A DNA stretch of 64,000 nucleotides from an uncultured bacterium. Its GTDB lineage: Bacteria; Bacteroidota; Bacteroidia; Bacteroidales; Marinifilaceae. Positions within the stretch are counted from its first letter, which is position 1, and each line of letters opens with the position of its first letter. Under the pieces are notes generated by a model that saw only the letters and a program-made list of their open reading frames with translations, was not told where the DNA came from and did not search any database. Of the stretch, positions 55,847-63,375 are shown one piece after another. The stretch is taken from assembly GCA_905216195.1 (NCBI GenBank), contig CAJMSX010000013.1, positions 5,942 to 69,941 of the forward strand. Reading direction: 5' to 3'. Position numbers and translations under genes: made by a program.

Positions 55847-55870
55847 ATATAAAAACATACATTTATATAT
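55847..55870. promoter_or_regulatory. ArsR-type operator, copy 2 (upstream of thioredoxin)
   Basis: ATATAAA and TTTATAT are separated by 8 nt. The stretch AAACATACATTTATATAT at 55852-55869 repeats, with one change, the sequence AAACATATATTTATATAT at 56230-56247 on the far side of the ArsR gene. I saw no consensus promoter beside it. Confidence 0.55.
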
Positions 55871-55905
55871 TAAGTCCCGCCAAAATCCGGATGCTTTTAA
55901 CCGGT

Positions 55906-56202
55906 TTATCCGTTACATTTCATCATACATTTCATCACGTTGGTAACCCGATCGTCCGCCAACCGGTAGTAGGCGTTCCTTCCTTCCCTCCGGATTTCCA
56001 GAATCCCTTTGGCGTACATATCCGTCAGGTGATGGGAGATCAGGGCTTGGCTGCACTCGGTTTGTTCGCAGATATCGGACACATTCAACTCTTCATTCCG
56101 CGATAACAGGCAGATAATCATAAGTCTGTTCGGATGAGCGATCGCTTTTAACGAGTAGGCGATTTTTTCCAATTCTTCTTTCGTAAAGCAAGGTGTTCCC
56201 AT
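55906..56202 (-). CDS. ArsR/SmtB family repressor, possibly thiol/persulfide-sensing
   Basis: The 98-residue winged-helix regulator (about 12-85: LKAIAHPNRLMIICLLS, then ECSQALISHHLTDMYAKGIL) has six Cys, at 5, 31, 45, 50, 92 and 96. The last two lie in a C-terminal MKCMMKC tail. Cys-rich ArsR proteins sense metals, arsenite or persulfides. With thioredoxin and a rhodanese/TusA/DsrE fusion downstream, persulfide or thiol stress is the better guess. Its promoter is overlapped by a perfect 9-bp inverted repeat, consistent with autorepression. It is first gene of the three-gene minus-strand operon. Family call firm, inducer inferred. Confidence 0.9.
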   Translation of the reverse strand: MGTPCFTKEELEKIAYSLKAIAHPNRLMIICLLSRNEELNVSDICEQTECSQALISHHLTDMYAKGILEIRREGRNAYYRLADDRVTNVMKCMMKCNG

Positions 56203-56220
56203 AACAACGATTTAACGGTA

Positions 56221-56252
56221 CAAATATATAAACATATATTTATATATACAAG
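56221..56252 (-). promoter_or_regulatory. ArsR promoter with overlapping operator (copy 1)
   Basis: On the minus strand this reads CTTG, 20 nt, TATATTTG, close to the Bacteroidota consensus, 19 nt before the ArsR ATG. The perfect inverted repeat ATATATAAA-N6-TTTATATAT (56224-56247) fills the spacer between the -33 and -7 boxes, so a bound dimer would block polymerase. Confidence 0.7.
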
Positions 56253-56415
56253 TATTGAACGATTTTTTTTATGGAATTTAAAAAAATACCGGATCGGGTT
56301 CGGTTTGAAACAGAGATAGGGGTGATACAGGTTTACCGGAGTGTGGGAAGAACCGGTGAATGCTTATGAACACGGTTTAGAGGCGCCGGCTTTCCGGCGG
56401 ATTTTCCGTCATAAA

Positions 56416-57024
56416 TTATTCCACCTCGTTGATATCGATGAGGTTGTTTAAAATGGCGTAAACCGTCAGGCCGGAAACCGATTTGATGCCTGTTTTCCGG
56501 GTAATATTTTTCCGGTGGGAAATAACGGTGTAGACGGAAATGTGATGTTGTTCGGCGATTTCCTTGTTGATCCGGCCTTTCGCTATGGATACCAGAATTT
56601 CCTTTTCCCGGTCGGACAGTTCACTTCCTTCGGGGATTTCCGCGTTTTCTTCAGGCATATCGGCCAGTTGGAGGAGTTTTTTTACGATCTTTTCCCGGTC
56701 GTCTGTAATTTGAAGTACAGCCCGGTAATGTTTCAGTACCTCCGAATCTACATACTGATAGACCAGGGCTACCAACCGGGCCGGGCAGATACCGGCCACT
56801 ACGTTTTCGATACAAAGCCGTTGCCGGAAATCGATTACCAGCGGATTGAGGATAATGATATCGGGACGGAGGCTGCTGATTTTTTCCGAATAATGACATC
56901 CGTCGCTAAAGGTGGCGATCACTTCGAATTCTTTTCCGGTTTCCAACAGTTTTTTCAGTCCGCAGGAAATGATATCCGAAGGTTCGATAATGATGACTTT
57001 ATGAATTTTTTTAGCGTTTCTCAT
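56416..57024 (-). CDS. LuxR-type regulator with degenerate receiver domain
   Basis: The 202-residue protein has a receiver-like domain (about 8-115, VIIIEPSDIISCGLKKLL) and a LuxR HTH (about 135-198, LSDREKEILVSIAKG, HHISVYTVISHRKNI). The position of the phosphoacceptor Asp, after strand 3, is Asn60 (PDIIILNPLVID). The acidic pair after strand 1 is also reduced, so normal phosphorylation is unlikely. It overlaps the 3' end of the hemerythrin gene by 14 nt and is translationally coupled to it. It may act as a phosphorylation-independent regulator, for example for oxygen or NO responses sensed through the hemerythrin partner. That link is inferred from gene coupling only. Confidence 0.88.
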   Translation of the reverse strand: MRNAKKIHKVIIIEPSDIISCGLKKLLETGKEFEVIATFSDGCHYSEKISSLRPDIIILNPLVIDFRQRLCIENVVAGICPARLVALVYQYVDSEVLKHYRAVLQITDDREKIVKKLLQLADMPEENAEIPEGSELSDREKEILVSIAKGRINKEIAEQHHISVYTVISHRKNITRKTGIKSVSGLTVYAILNNLIDINEVE

Positions 57025-57709
57025 AGCGAATTTCCAGTTTCTGCACCAGGGGAATTAATATTTTATCTTCTATCAGGGAGTGTTTACACAGATCGTCCTC
57101 CAGAGAAAAAATATTGAATAAAACGGAAATCCTTTCTCCGGAAGAGGAGAGGTCGGGAAGATATTTGATAATGATGCTTTTGAGGTCGTTGAGTTTGTCA
57201 TCGATATTGCTGTGATTTTTTTCAAATACATCGATGTTGTAATTGGTAGAAGGATGGCCTTCGATCAATTCGTGGATATAGGGAAAGACGGTGTTTTCTT
57301 CGTATTCGAAATGGTTGATAACCTCGTTTTTATATTCTTCAAAAAAACGGACTAAAACCGTTTTATGAGGGATTTCGCAGCATTCGGCCAGTTGTCCCAG
57401 TTGTTGGCGGATGACGCTCATCCGTTTTTGGAGGTAGTACTGATGGGAGCGCTGGAGATAAGCGATCAACTGGTGGACATCCGTATTTTCGATTTCTTCT
57501 TCGCAGGGAAAATATTCCGTTTGGGTGTAGATATTACTGATCATCAGAAATAGAGAGGTAGATACTCCGTTTATTTGGCAGCATTCTTCCACGGTTTTAT
57601 CCCCGAATCCCAGATTCATTCCGAAACGGGGAAGCAAAAGTAATAAATGATAATCGGACTGGATAACATCGGCCAGTTTCATATCGGCGGAAAAGAGAAA
57701 TTGTCTCAT
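57011..57709 (-). CDS. Hemerythrin-domain protein (ScdA/YtfE-like)
   Basis: The 232-residue cytoplasmic protein has an N-terminal ScdA_N-like segment (about 10-58, LPRFGMNLGFGDKTVEECC) and a four-helix hemerythrin HHE domain (about 85-225). Candidate diiron ligands are His89, His133, Glu137 (HFEYEENTVFPY), His166 (KNHSNIDDKL), His210 and Glu214 (KHSLIEDKILIP). YtfE/ScdA proteins repair iron-sulfur clusters or handle NO. This one is more divergent and could be an oxygen, NO or redox sensor feeding the overlapping LuxR gene. A promoter and a TCCCC/GGGGA palindrome lie upstream. Confidence 0.85.
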   Translation of the reverse strand: MRQFLFSADMKLADVIQSDYHLLLLLPRFGMNLGFGDKTVEECCQINGVSTSLFLMISNIYTQTEYFPCEEEIENTDVHQLIAYLQRSHQYYLQKRMSVIRQQLGQLAECCEIPHKTVLVRFFEEYKNEVINHFEYEENTVFPYIHELIEGHPSTNYNIDVFEKNHSNIDDKLNDLKSIIIKYLPDLSSSGERISVLFNIFSLEDDLCKHSLIEDKILIPLVQKLEIRYEKR

Positions 57710-57798
57710 AGATTTTTTTTTATTCCGAATCCCCCGGACCTCCGGTTATTGGTCGGATGTGTTTGTGATTTTACCCAGCAACTTCACGGTATCGGGTG

Positions 57799-57830
57799 CA
57801 AAATTAAGAAGCGGCTGACGGTCAGTCAAT
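57799..57830 (-). promoter_or_regulatory. Promoter of the hemerythrin-LuxR operon
   Basis: On the minus strand: ATTG, 20 nt, TAATTTTG, a perfect -7 box with a three-of-four -33. The leader before the hemerythrin ATG would be about 80 nt. The palindrome TCCCC-N6-GGGGA at 57830-57845 sits just upstream of the -33, in an activator-like position. Confidence 0.6.
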
Positions 57831-57886
57831 CCCCAAAAATGGGGAAATCCGGTTCCGCTTTCCTCAGGATGAGGGAGATCTGCTGT

Positions 57887-58651
57887 CTATTTTACAATCA
57901 GTGCGGCCGGACAGTGGTCCGAGTGTTTGACATCCGGCAGTATGTAGGCGTCTTTTAATAAAGGCAGCATTTCCGGACTGGCCATACAATAATCGATCCG
58001 CCATCCTTTGTTATTGGTCCGGGCATTGGCCCGGAAACTCCACCAGGTATAGTGATGAGGTTCGTCGGGATGGAAATAGCGGAAGGTGTCGATGAACCCG
58101 CCGGAGAGAAACCCGCTCATCCATTCGCGTTCTTCGGGCAGGAAGCCGCTGCTGTTGGCATTCCGGACGGGATCGTGAATGTCGATCGGGCGGTGGCAGA
58201 TGTTGTAATCTCCGCAGAGAATCAGTTTCGGCCGGCTTTTATAAAGTGCTTGGACATATTTTTCGAAATCTTCCAGCCAGGTCATTTTAAAGGCTTGCCG
58301 TTCCTCTCCGGTGGTACCGGAGGGGTGATAAACACTCACGACGGAGAGATCCCCGTAATCGGCCCGTAAAAAGCGGCCTTCCCGGTCGTAGCAGGGTATT
58401 CCCATTCCATATTCCACATGGTCAGGAACTATGCGGGTCAGGATAGCGACTCCGCTATACCCTTTTTTTTCTGCTGAAAAAAAGTAAGAGCGGTATCCGA
58501 GCATTTCAAATTCCAGGGTGGGAATCTGTTCCGGTTGAGCTTTGGTTTCCTGAAGACAAACGATATCGGGAAGTTCGGCGGACAGCCAGTCGGTAAAACC
58601 TTTGCTCAGCGCACTTCTCAAACCGTTGACATTGTAGGTGATGATTTTCAT
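57887..58651 (-). CDS. xth: Exodeoxyribonuclease III
   Basis: The 254-residue AP endonuclease/3'-exonuclease of the EEP family carries MKIITYNVNGLRSA, LQETKAQ (metal-binding Glu35), LCGDYNICHRPIDIH (catalytic Asp and Asn), WRIDYCMAS and the closing KHSDHCPA (His). All catalytic motifs are intact and the length is normal. It incises DNA at abasic sites in base-excision repair. It follows the small HMA gene by 17 nt on the same strand, a probable but functionally unexplained pairing. Confidence 0.96.
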   Translation of the reverse strand: MKIITYNVNGLRSALSKGFTDWLSAELPDIVCLQETKAQPEQIPTLEFEMLGYRSYFFSAEKKGYSGVAILTRIVPDHVEYGMGIPCYDREGRFLRADYGDLSVVSVYHPSGTTGEERQAFKMTWLEDFEKYVQALYKSRPKLILCGDYNICHRPIDIHDPVRNANSSGFLPEEREWMSGFLSGGFIDTFRYFHPDEPHHYTWWSFRANARTNNKGWRIDYCMASPEMLPLLKDAYILPDVKHSDHCPAALIVK

Positions 58652-58668
58652 AACGGGGTAAGGAAATT

Positions 58669-58878
58669 TTATTTCAGGGGTTCGGCTTTGAAGCCGGCAT
58701 CCTGCACAGCTTTTAAAATTATTTCCTCCGGGCAGTCCGCCGTTACTGTCAGGATTTTTACGGGTCCTGTCAGGTCGAAAGCCCAGGTATTCTCCGGAAG
58801 AATTTTATCTAAATAAGGCTTGATCCGGCTGACACAGCCCTGGCACTTGGCCGTAGTTTTAAATTTTCGGGTTTCCAT
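58669..58878 (-). CDS. Small heavy-metal-associated (HMA) domain protein
   Basis: The 69-residue protein has a ferredoxin-like HMA fold. It carries the metal-binding CxxC as AKCQGCVSRIKPYL (Cys12, Cys15) and the C-terminal ILKAVQDAGFKAEPL typical of copper chaperones. The residue two before the first Cys is Ala rather than the Met of classical MxCxxC chaperones. Probably a cytosolic copper or other soft-metal carrier. No metal-transport ATPase lies nearby in this window. It is upstream of xth in the same direction. Confidence 0.85.
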   Translation of the reverse strand: METRKFKTTAKCQGCVSRIKPYLDKILPENTWAFDLTGPVKILTVTADCPEEIILKAVQDAGFKAEPLK

Positions 58879-59047
58879 GGTATATCTGTCTAAAATGAGA
58901 TGTAAAGATAAAGCAAAATCGTTTTTTTAAAGAGATAAAAGAAATAAAGTTTTTAGCGAGGGAAAAAAGCAGAGGAAAAAAGGAAAAGATTTTCTTCTGA
59001 TTCGTATCTTTAAACGGTAAAACCAGTATAATCCAAAAGAAAGAATT

Positions 59048-59770
59048 ATGAAAAACGGACTCATGCTTATATGTTTATTGGCGGGAATGGGCGCACGGGC
59101 TCTTCCTTTCGAAACGGATAGTTTTATTACCCAAGAAGGAAAGAAACTGGAAATTACCTTTATTAAACATGGTAGTCTGATGTTGTCGTATGAGGGGCAT
59201 GTGATTCAGATTGATCCGGTTTCGGCCTATGCGGACTATACCCGTTTCCCGAAAGCCGACCTTATTTTGATTACTCATGAACATTCCGATCATCTCGATC
59301 TGAAAGCTATTGCGGCTGTAGAAAAAGAAGGAACGGTGATTGTAGCGAATGCTGCTTCCCGTCAATTGATAGGAAAAGGAGAAGTGATGAAAAACGGGGA
59401 GAAGCTGCAACCGTTTCCTTACCTGAACCTGGAGGCCGTCCCTGCCTACAATACAACGCCGGGACGGGATAAATTTCATCCCAAAGGACGGGATAACGGA
59501 TATATTCTCACGATAGGGGGAAGCCGGATTTATATTGCCGGGGATACGGAGGATATTCCGGAAATGGAAATGCTCCGGGGAATCGATATTGCTTTCTTGC
59601 CTGTGAACCAGCCCTATACGATGACGGTCTCTCAGACAGTGCATGCAGCCGAAATGATCCGTCCTGCGATACTCTACCCGTATCATTATGGGGACACCCG
59701 GATCGGAGATTTGAAGGATCAATTGAAAAACCTGAGCGGGACGGAAGTCCGAATCCGGCAATTGCAATAA
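59048..59770 (+). CDS. MBL-fold metallo-hydrolase, exported
   Basis: The 240-residue protein has an N-terminal signal peptide (LMLICLLAGMGARA) and a UlaG/L-ascorbate-lactonase-like metallo-beta-lactamase fold. THEHSDHLDL gives the zinc ligands His77, His79, Asp81 and His82. YIAGDTEDIPEM carries the bridging Asp, and YPYHYGDT the last His. It is probably a periplasmic hydrolase of unknown substrate. TATCTTTA at 59005-59012 is a one-mismatch -7 box. Transcribed away from the HMA-xth pair. Confidence 0.88.
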   Translation: MKNGLMLICLLAGMGARALPFETDSFITQEGKKLEITFIKHGSLMLSYEGHVIQIDPVSAYADYTRFPKADLILITHEHSDHLDLKAIAAVEKEGTVIVANAASRQLIGKGEVMKNGEKLQPFPYLNLEAVPAYNTTPGRDKFHPKGRDNGYILTIGGSRIYIAGDTEDIPEMEMLRGIDIAFLPVNQPYTMTVSQTVHAAEMIRPAILYPYHYGDTRIGDLKDQLKNLSGTEVRIRQLQ

Positions 59771-59839
59771 GCGGAAACTCGCTTTCGATGGGCGGTTAGA
59801 GGCGGAGCGGTAAGTCCGGTTGTTTTCTGGAAAAAGGTT

Positions 59840-60517
59840 TCAGAGCCGGTTGTCGCCGGTTTTTCTGCCTGTTTTAGGTGAAACGGGTGTAATGTGAAGG
59901 GTGCGGGTATTGTCTTTTAATATCTGTTCCATTTCAGAGATAATCATAGCTGTCGCCCCCCAGATAAAATGTTCTCCGATACGATAACCGGGAGCTACGA
60001 TTTCATGGGCGTGACGGGAGAAAGAGGCCGTAGTTTTGTGGGCGGCATTGAACAGTTCGCTCATTTTTACCAGAATAATTTGTTCGACTTCATCCGGAGA
60101 GAGCACGAATTCCGGTTTTTTCAGTACGGTTCCCACAACCGGACTGATGGTATAGTTGCTCAGGGGAATATAAATATCGCTGAGAATACCTAAAATGGAA
60201 ATATCTTCGGGGGGAACCCCTATTTCCTCGTAGCATTCCCGGAGTGCGGTTTCGATGGAATTCAGGTCGCTTTCTTCCTTTTTTCCTCCGGGGAGGGCGA
60301 TTTGTCCGGCGTGATAACGGCCCCGGTTCACTCTTTTGATAAAGGGAACGGCCAATTCGTTTTCGTCGGGTGTGATCAGAATCATGACGGCACTTTTTAT
60401 CGGAGGAGCCGAGTGTATCCCTTCGTATCCTTCGATGAATTTCGGACGCGGTGCCATGATATTATGAGCTTTTTCTCCCGGTAGGGAGGAATATAAGGCG
60501 GTTTTAATCCGGGCCAT
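59840..60517 (-). CDS. Nudix hydrolase, CoA-pyrophosphatase type
   Basis: I place the start at the ATG at 60517 (MARIKTALYSSL). The open frame extends to a TTG at 60568, but that would begin inside a long hairpin. The 225-residue protein has a complete Nudix box (GGKKEESDLNSIETALRECY then EEIGV), preceded by the CoA-type signature (YHAGQIALPGG). Family members hydrolyse CoA or nucleoside diphosphate derivatives. Downstream of the M18 aminopeptidase gene on the same strand, with a strong hairpin in between. Confidence 0.88.
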   Translation of the reverse strand: MARIKTALYSSLPGEKAHNIMAPRPKFIEGYEGIHSAPPIKSAVMILITPDENELAVPFIKRVNRGRYHAGQIALPGGKKEESDLNSIETALRECYEEIGVPPEDISILGILSDIYIPLSNYTISPVVGTVLKKPEFVLSPDEVEQIILVKMSELFNAAHKTTASFSRHAHEIVAPGYRIGEHFIWGATAMIISEMEQILKDNTRTLHITPVSPKTGRKTGDNRL

Positions 60518-60537
60518 GAAAAGAAAATTTGGATGCA

Positions 60538-60579
60538 GGCTATTTGGAAACAAAGAAAAGGTTTCCAAATAGCCTTTTT
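60538..60579 (+). terminator. Perfect 14-bp hairpin between the aminopeptidase and Nudix genes
   Basis: GGCTATTTGGAAAC and GTTTCCAAATAGCC pair over 14 bp around a 9-nt loop. The run of T follows the stem on the plus strand (TTTTTA), whereas both flanking genes are on the minus strand. On the minus strand it still lies 8 nt past the aminopeptidase stop and could define its 3' end. Confidence 0.55.
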
Positions 60580-60582
60580 ATG

Positions 60583-61890
60583 TTAGAGATTATAGAAAGT
60601 CGTGAAGACTTTAATGATATACATATGGTCAGCCGTTCCTGCGGTTTCCCGGACGGAATGCATTCCCCACATCGGATTTCCGATATCTACTCCTCTCATT
60701 TCCAATTGGGATAACAAAATATTTCCCAGGGTAGAACCTCCGGCCATATCCGAATGGTTGACAAAAGTTTGATAGGGTACTTCTGCCATCCGGCAAAGGG
60801 TTTCGAAAACAGCGGCCGAATCCCCGTCTGTCACGTATTTCTGGTTGGCATTGATTTTGATAACCGGTCCTTCGTTCATAATCGGATGGTTGGTCGGGTC
60901 ATGTTTTTCTACGTAGTTGGGATGCAGGGCATGAGCCATATCGGCGGAAATCATAAATGAATTATGAATGGCCCGGTAGAGGTCTTCGGCTTTGCCTCCC
61001 AACGTATATACGATTCTTTCGATAACGGTTCTCAGCATGGGGGAGCCGGCTCCCTGTTTGGTCCCGCTTCCGACTTCCTCATTGTCGAAAATCGCCAATA
61101 TTTTCGTTTTCGCACATTCTCTTGAATCGAGCAGGGCTTTCAGGCCGGCATGCGCCATAGCCAGATCGTCCAGTTTACCGCAGGAGATGAATTCTTCGTG
61201 TAGTCCGGTGAGGCATCCTTTTTCAAAATTATACAGGGTTAAATCGAAGTCCAGGATGTCTTCGGGATTTACTCTCATTTCTTCGGCTATCAAATTCAGC
61301 AGGAAATTATCTTTCTCGAAATGCTCATTAATCATACTCAGGACGGGCAGCATGTCTTTTTGTTTGCTCAAGGGGTTTCCCTGTTCATTGACGGTCCGGT
61401 TGAAGTGGATCGCCAGGTGGGGAATCACCAGCAAGGGACGTTTGAAATTTACGAACTGGGTAGCGGGTTTCAAGGGATTGTCGCTTTTGAGCATCACTCT
61501 TCCGGCCATGGATAAGGGGCGGTCGAACCAGGTGTAGAGGATGGGACCTCCGTACACTTCGGTATTCAGTTTCAGGTATTTTCCCGCTACCGGCATTTCG
61601 GCATGGGGTTTGATGCGAAAGGTCGGGGAATCGCTGTGGGCGCAGATCAATTTAAATCCGGTTTCTGCAATATTCCCGGCTCCCGGTACAAAAGCAAACA
61701 GAGAGGAATGATTCTTGGTGACAAAATATTTTCCTCCTACTTCGATATTCCAGCTTTCTCCTGAAAACAATTGTTTGAAGCCCTGATCGGTCAGGTGTTT
61801 TTTGATGTTCAGAATGGCGTGAAAATTGGTAGGGCTTTCATTGATAAAATCAAGAAGTTCCAGAGCTGCTTGTGTTTCAATCATAGACAT
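60583..61890 (-). CDS. M18 family aminopeptidase
   Basis: The 435-residue cytoplasmic protein of the M18 aspartyl-aminopeptidase type carries LICAHSDSPTFRIKPH (first metal His/Asp), FDNEEVGSGTKQGAGS (catalytic Glu and metal Glu) and the C-terminal HSDMAGGSTLGNI (last metal His). Length and motifs are normal. It removes N-terminal residues, preferring acidic ones in characterised relatives. The ATG directly follows the TAA of the cysQ gene with no spacing, so the two are translationally coupled. A second in-frame ATG two codons on is possible. Confidence 0.94.
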   Translation of the reverse strand: MSMIETQAALELLDFINESPTNFHAILNIKKHLTDQGFKQLFSGESWNIEVGGKYFVTKNHSSLFAFVPGAGNIAETGFKLICAHSDSPTFRIKPHAEMPVAGKYLKLNTEVYGGPILYTWFDRPLSMAGRVMLKSDNPLKPATQFVNFKRPLLVIPHLAIHFNRTVNEQGNPLSKQKDMLPVLSMINEHFEKDNFLLNLIAEEMRVNPEDILDFDLTLYNFEKGCLTGLHEEFISCGKLDDLAMAHAGLKALLDSRECAKTKILAIFDNEEVGSGTKQGAGSPMLRTVIERIVYTLGGKAEDLYRAIHNSFMISADMAHALHPNYVEKHDPTNHPIMNEGPVIKINANQKYVTDGDSAAVFETLCRMAEVPYQTFVNHSDMAGGSTLGNILLSQLEMRGVDIGNPMWGMHSVRETAGTADHMYIIKVFTTFYNL

Positions 61891-62724
61891 TTATTTATAA
61901 TAGTGAATAAATATTTCGTTCCCTTCTTCGATCTGTTCTTTGATCTTCTTACTGAACATAATAAAAGGAGGATTGATCATACTTTCTTTGTTGTATTCTA
62001 TATTGGAGTAGGTCGAGGGATTGATAACCATTCCCCCGGCAGTTTCTACGATCAATTGACCGGCGGCGGAATCCCATTCGTAATTGCGGCCGAATTTGGG
62101 ATAAATATCGGCATTCCCTTTGGCAATTTCGCAATGTTTGGCGGAAGCGCCCGAGGGAATGAGCTCCAGGCTGTAACCTTCCGATTGCAGGTAATCGATG
62201 TATTCGAATTCCGCTTCCGTGATATTGAACCGGCTGACCACCATTTTCAGGCGGGAACCGGTAGAATTGCTGGAAGAGGCTAATTCAGAAATGCTGCCCT
62301 CTTTTTTGATGTAGCATTTTTTGTCTTTATAGGCCCAGAGTATTTCATTATCCCGGATATTATTGATCAGTCCGAAAATCGGAGTGTGATTTTCTATCAA
62401 AGCGATGTTGATACAAAAACGGCCGTTTTTATATATGAATTCTTTGGTGCCGTCCAACGGGTCCACCAGCCAAAAATATTCCCATTTGCGCCGGGTATGG
62501 TAATCCGGGACATTGGATTCTTCGCTGATGATCGGAATGTCGGGGAAAAGGGCTTTCAGGTCTTTACGCAAGATATCGTTGGATAACCGGTCTGCTTCCG
62601 TAACGGGAGTGGCATCGGGTTTCATCTCGATGTCCAGATGTTGTTTTTTATAGACTTCCAGCAAAGCATTTCCGGCTTTCTCGACGATGGCGATGATTTG
62701 CTCTATTTTATCTTCTATATTCAT
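61891..62724 (-). CDS. cysQ: 3'(2'),5'-bisphosphate nucleotidase CysQ
   Basis: The 277-residue member of the inositol-monophosphatase superfamily has PVTEADRLSND, ISEESN, the metal site WLVDPLDGTKEFIYKNGRF and WDSAAGQLIVETAGG. KEFI after the DPLDGT motif is the CysQ-type signature. It hydrolyses PAP/PAPS to AMP/APS and so belongs to sulfate activation and sulfur balance. First gene of the cysQ-M18 pair. The only nearby promoter-like feature on the minus strand is a one- or two-mismatch -7 box (TTACTTTA) about 30 nt upstream. Confidence 0.92.
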   Translation of the reverse strand: MNIEDKIEQIIAIVEKAGNALLEVYKKQHLDIEMKPDATPVTEADRLSNDILRKDLKALFPDIPIISEESNVPDYHTRRKWEYFWLVDPLDGTKEFIYKNGRFCINIALIENHTPIFGLINNIRDNEILWAYKDKKCYIKKEGSISELASSSNSTGSRLKMVVSRFNITEAEFEYIDYLQSEGYSLELIPSGASAKHCEIAKGNADIYPKFGRNYEWDSAAGQLIVETAGGMVINPSTYSNIEYNKESMINPPFIMFSKKIKEQIEEGNEIFIHYYK

Positions 62725-63076
62725 AGAAAAGGGTGTTTAAATTACTCGGGTAAAGTAATAATAAAAAAAGGATTTTGAAAGGATTAAATTGTTCTTTTTG
62801 TTTTTGTAAATATTTTATACACATCTGTCTATTTTTTATACATTGCTTTTCAGAGGTGTTTTTAAGTATAGGATTGATAAATAGAAGGTTAATTCAGGTG
62901 GCATGGCTTTTGTTGATTTGTGACGAATCCGCCGGCCTTCCGAAAGTAACTTTATATGGAGAAAGGGAGAGAGAAGAAAAGAAAATTTCCGATATTGCCG
63001 GCCCGAAGCCGCTTTTGGGGGCGGATACCGAAAACGGAAAGTCACCGGATTTCAGACTAACGGTTAAAACGGAAAA
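62725..63076. other. Intergenic region between cysQ and the permease remnant
   Basis: No gene is supported here. The left half is T-rich, the right half GC-richer. A plus-strand frame at 62775-63080 has no recognisable domain and a low-complexity start. TAACTTTA near 62948 is a one-mismatch -7 box toward the permease remnant, without a matching -33. Confidence 0.35.
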
Positions 63077-63341
63077 ATGATGAATTTCTCTCAGGTAAAA
63101 GTTTTTTTGCGCACTTTGTGGCGGAATAAGTTGTATACGGCTATTACGGTCTTCGGTTTTGCTTTGGCTTTAACCTTTGTAATTTTACTGGGAACTTACA
63201 TCCGGCAGGAATTGTCGGTAGATCAATTTCCTATAAATAAAGACCGGATTTTTTGCCTGTGCCGTAGCCTTGCTGATGGTCGGTTGGCAGAGCCTCCGGG
63301 CGGCTATGACTAATCCCGTAAATTCTTTAAAAAGCGAATAG
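63077..63341 (+). pseudogene. FtsX/MacB-type permease with internal deletion
   Basis: The first 59 or so codons encode the N-terminus of an FtsX-like ABC permease (VKVFLRTLWRNKLYTAITVFG, one membrane helix, then ELSVDQFPINKDRIF). The frame then reads into unrelated sequence and stops at 63313. In the next frame, bases 63255-63341 encode the C-terminal end of the same kind of protein (ACAVALLMVGWQSLRAAMTN, then PVNSLKSE and stop). The middle of the gene, normally several hundred residues, is missing, and the junction near 63250 is out of frame. This is a relic. Sequencing error alone cannot explain the missing middle. A second permease starts 34 nt later. Confidence 0.8.
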
Positions 63342-63375
63342 AACTAAAATTGGTATAGAAATTTAATCGAAAGCT

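Noticed and set aside
59005..59012. TATCTTTA as promoter of the MBL-fold hydrolase
   Set aside because: One mismatch in the -7 box and no -33 at the right distance; too weak to list alone.
60518..60568. N-terminal extension of the Nudix protein from a TTG
   Set aside because: The extension would begin inside a 14-bp hairpin, and the ATG at 60517 gives a family-typical start.
62775..63080. Open frame of 101 codons before the permease remnant
   Set aside because: Low-complexity start, no domain, and it overlaps the start of the permease remnant; most likely chance.
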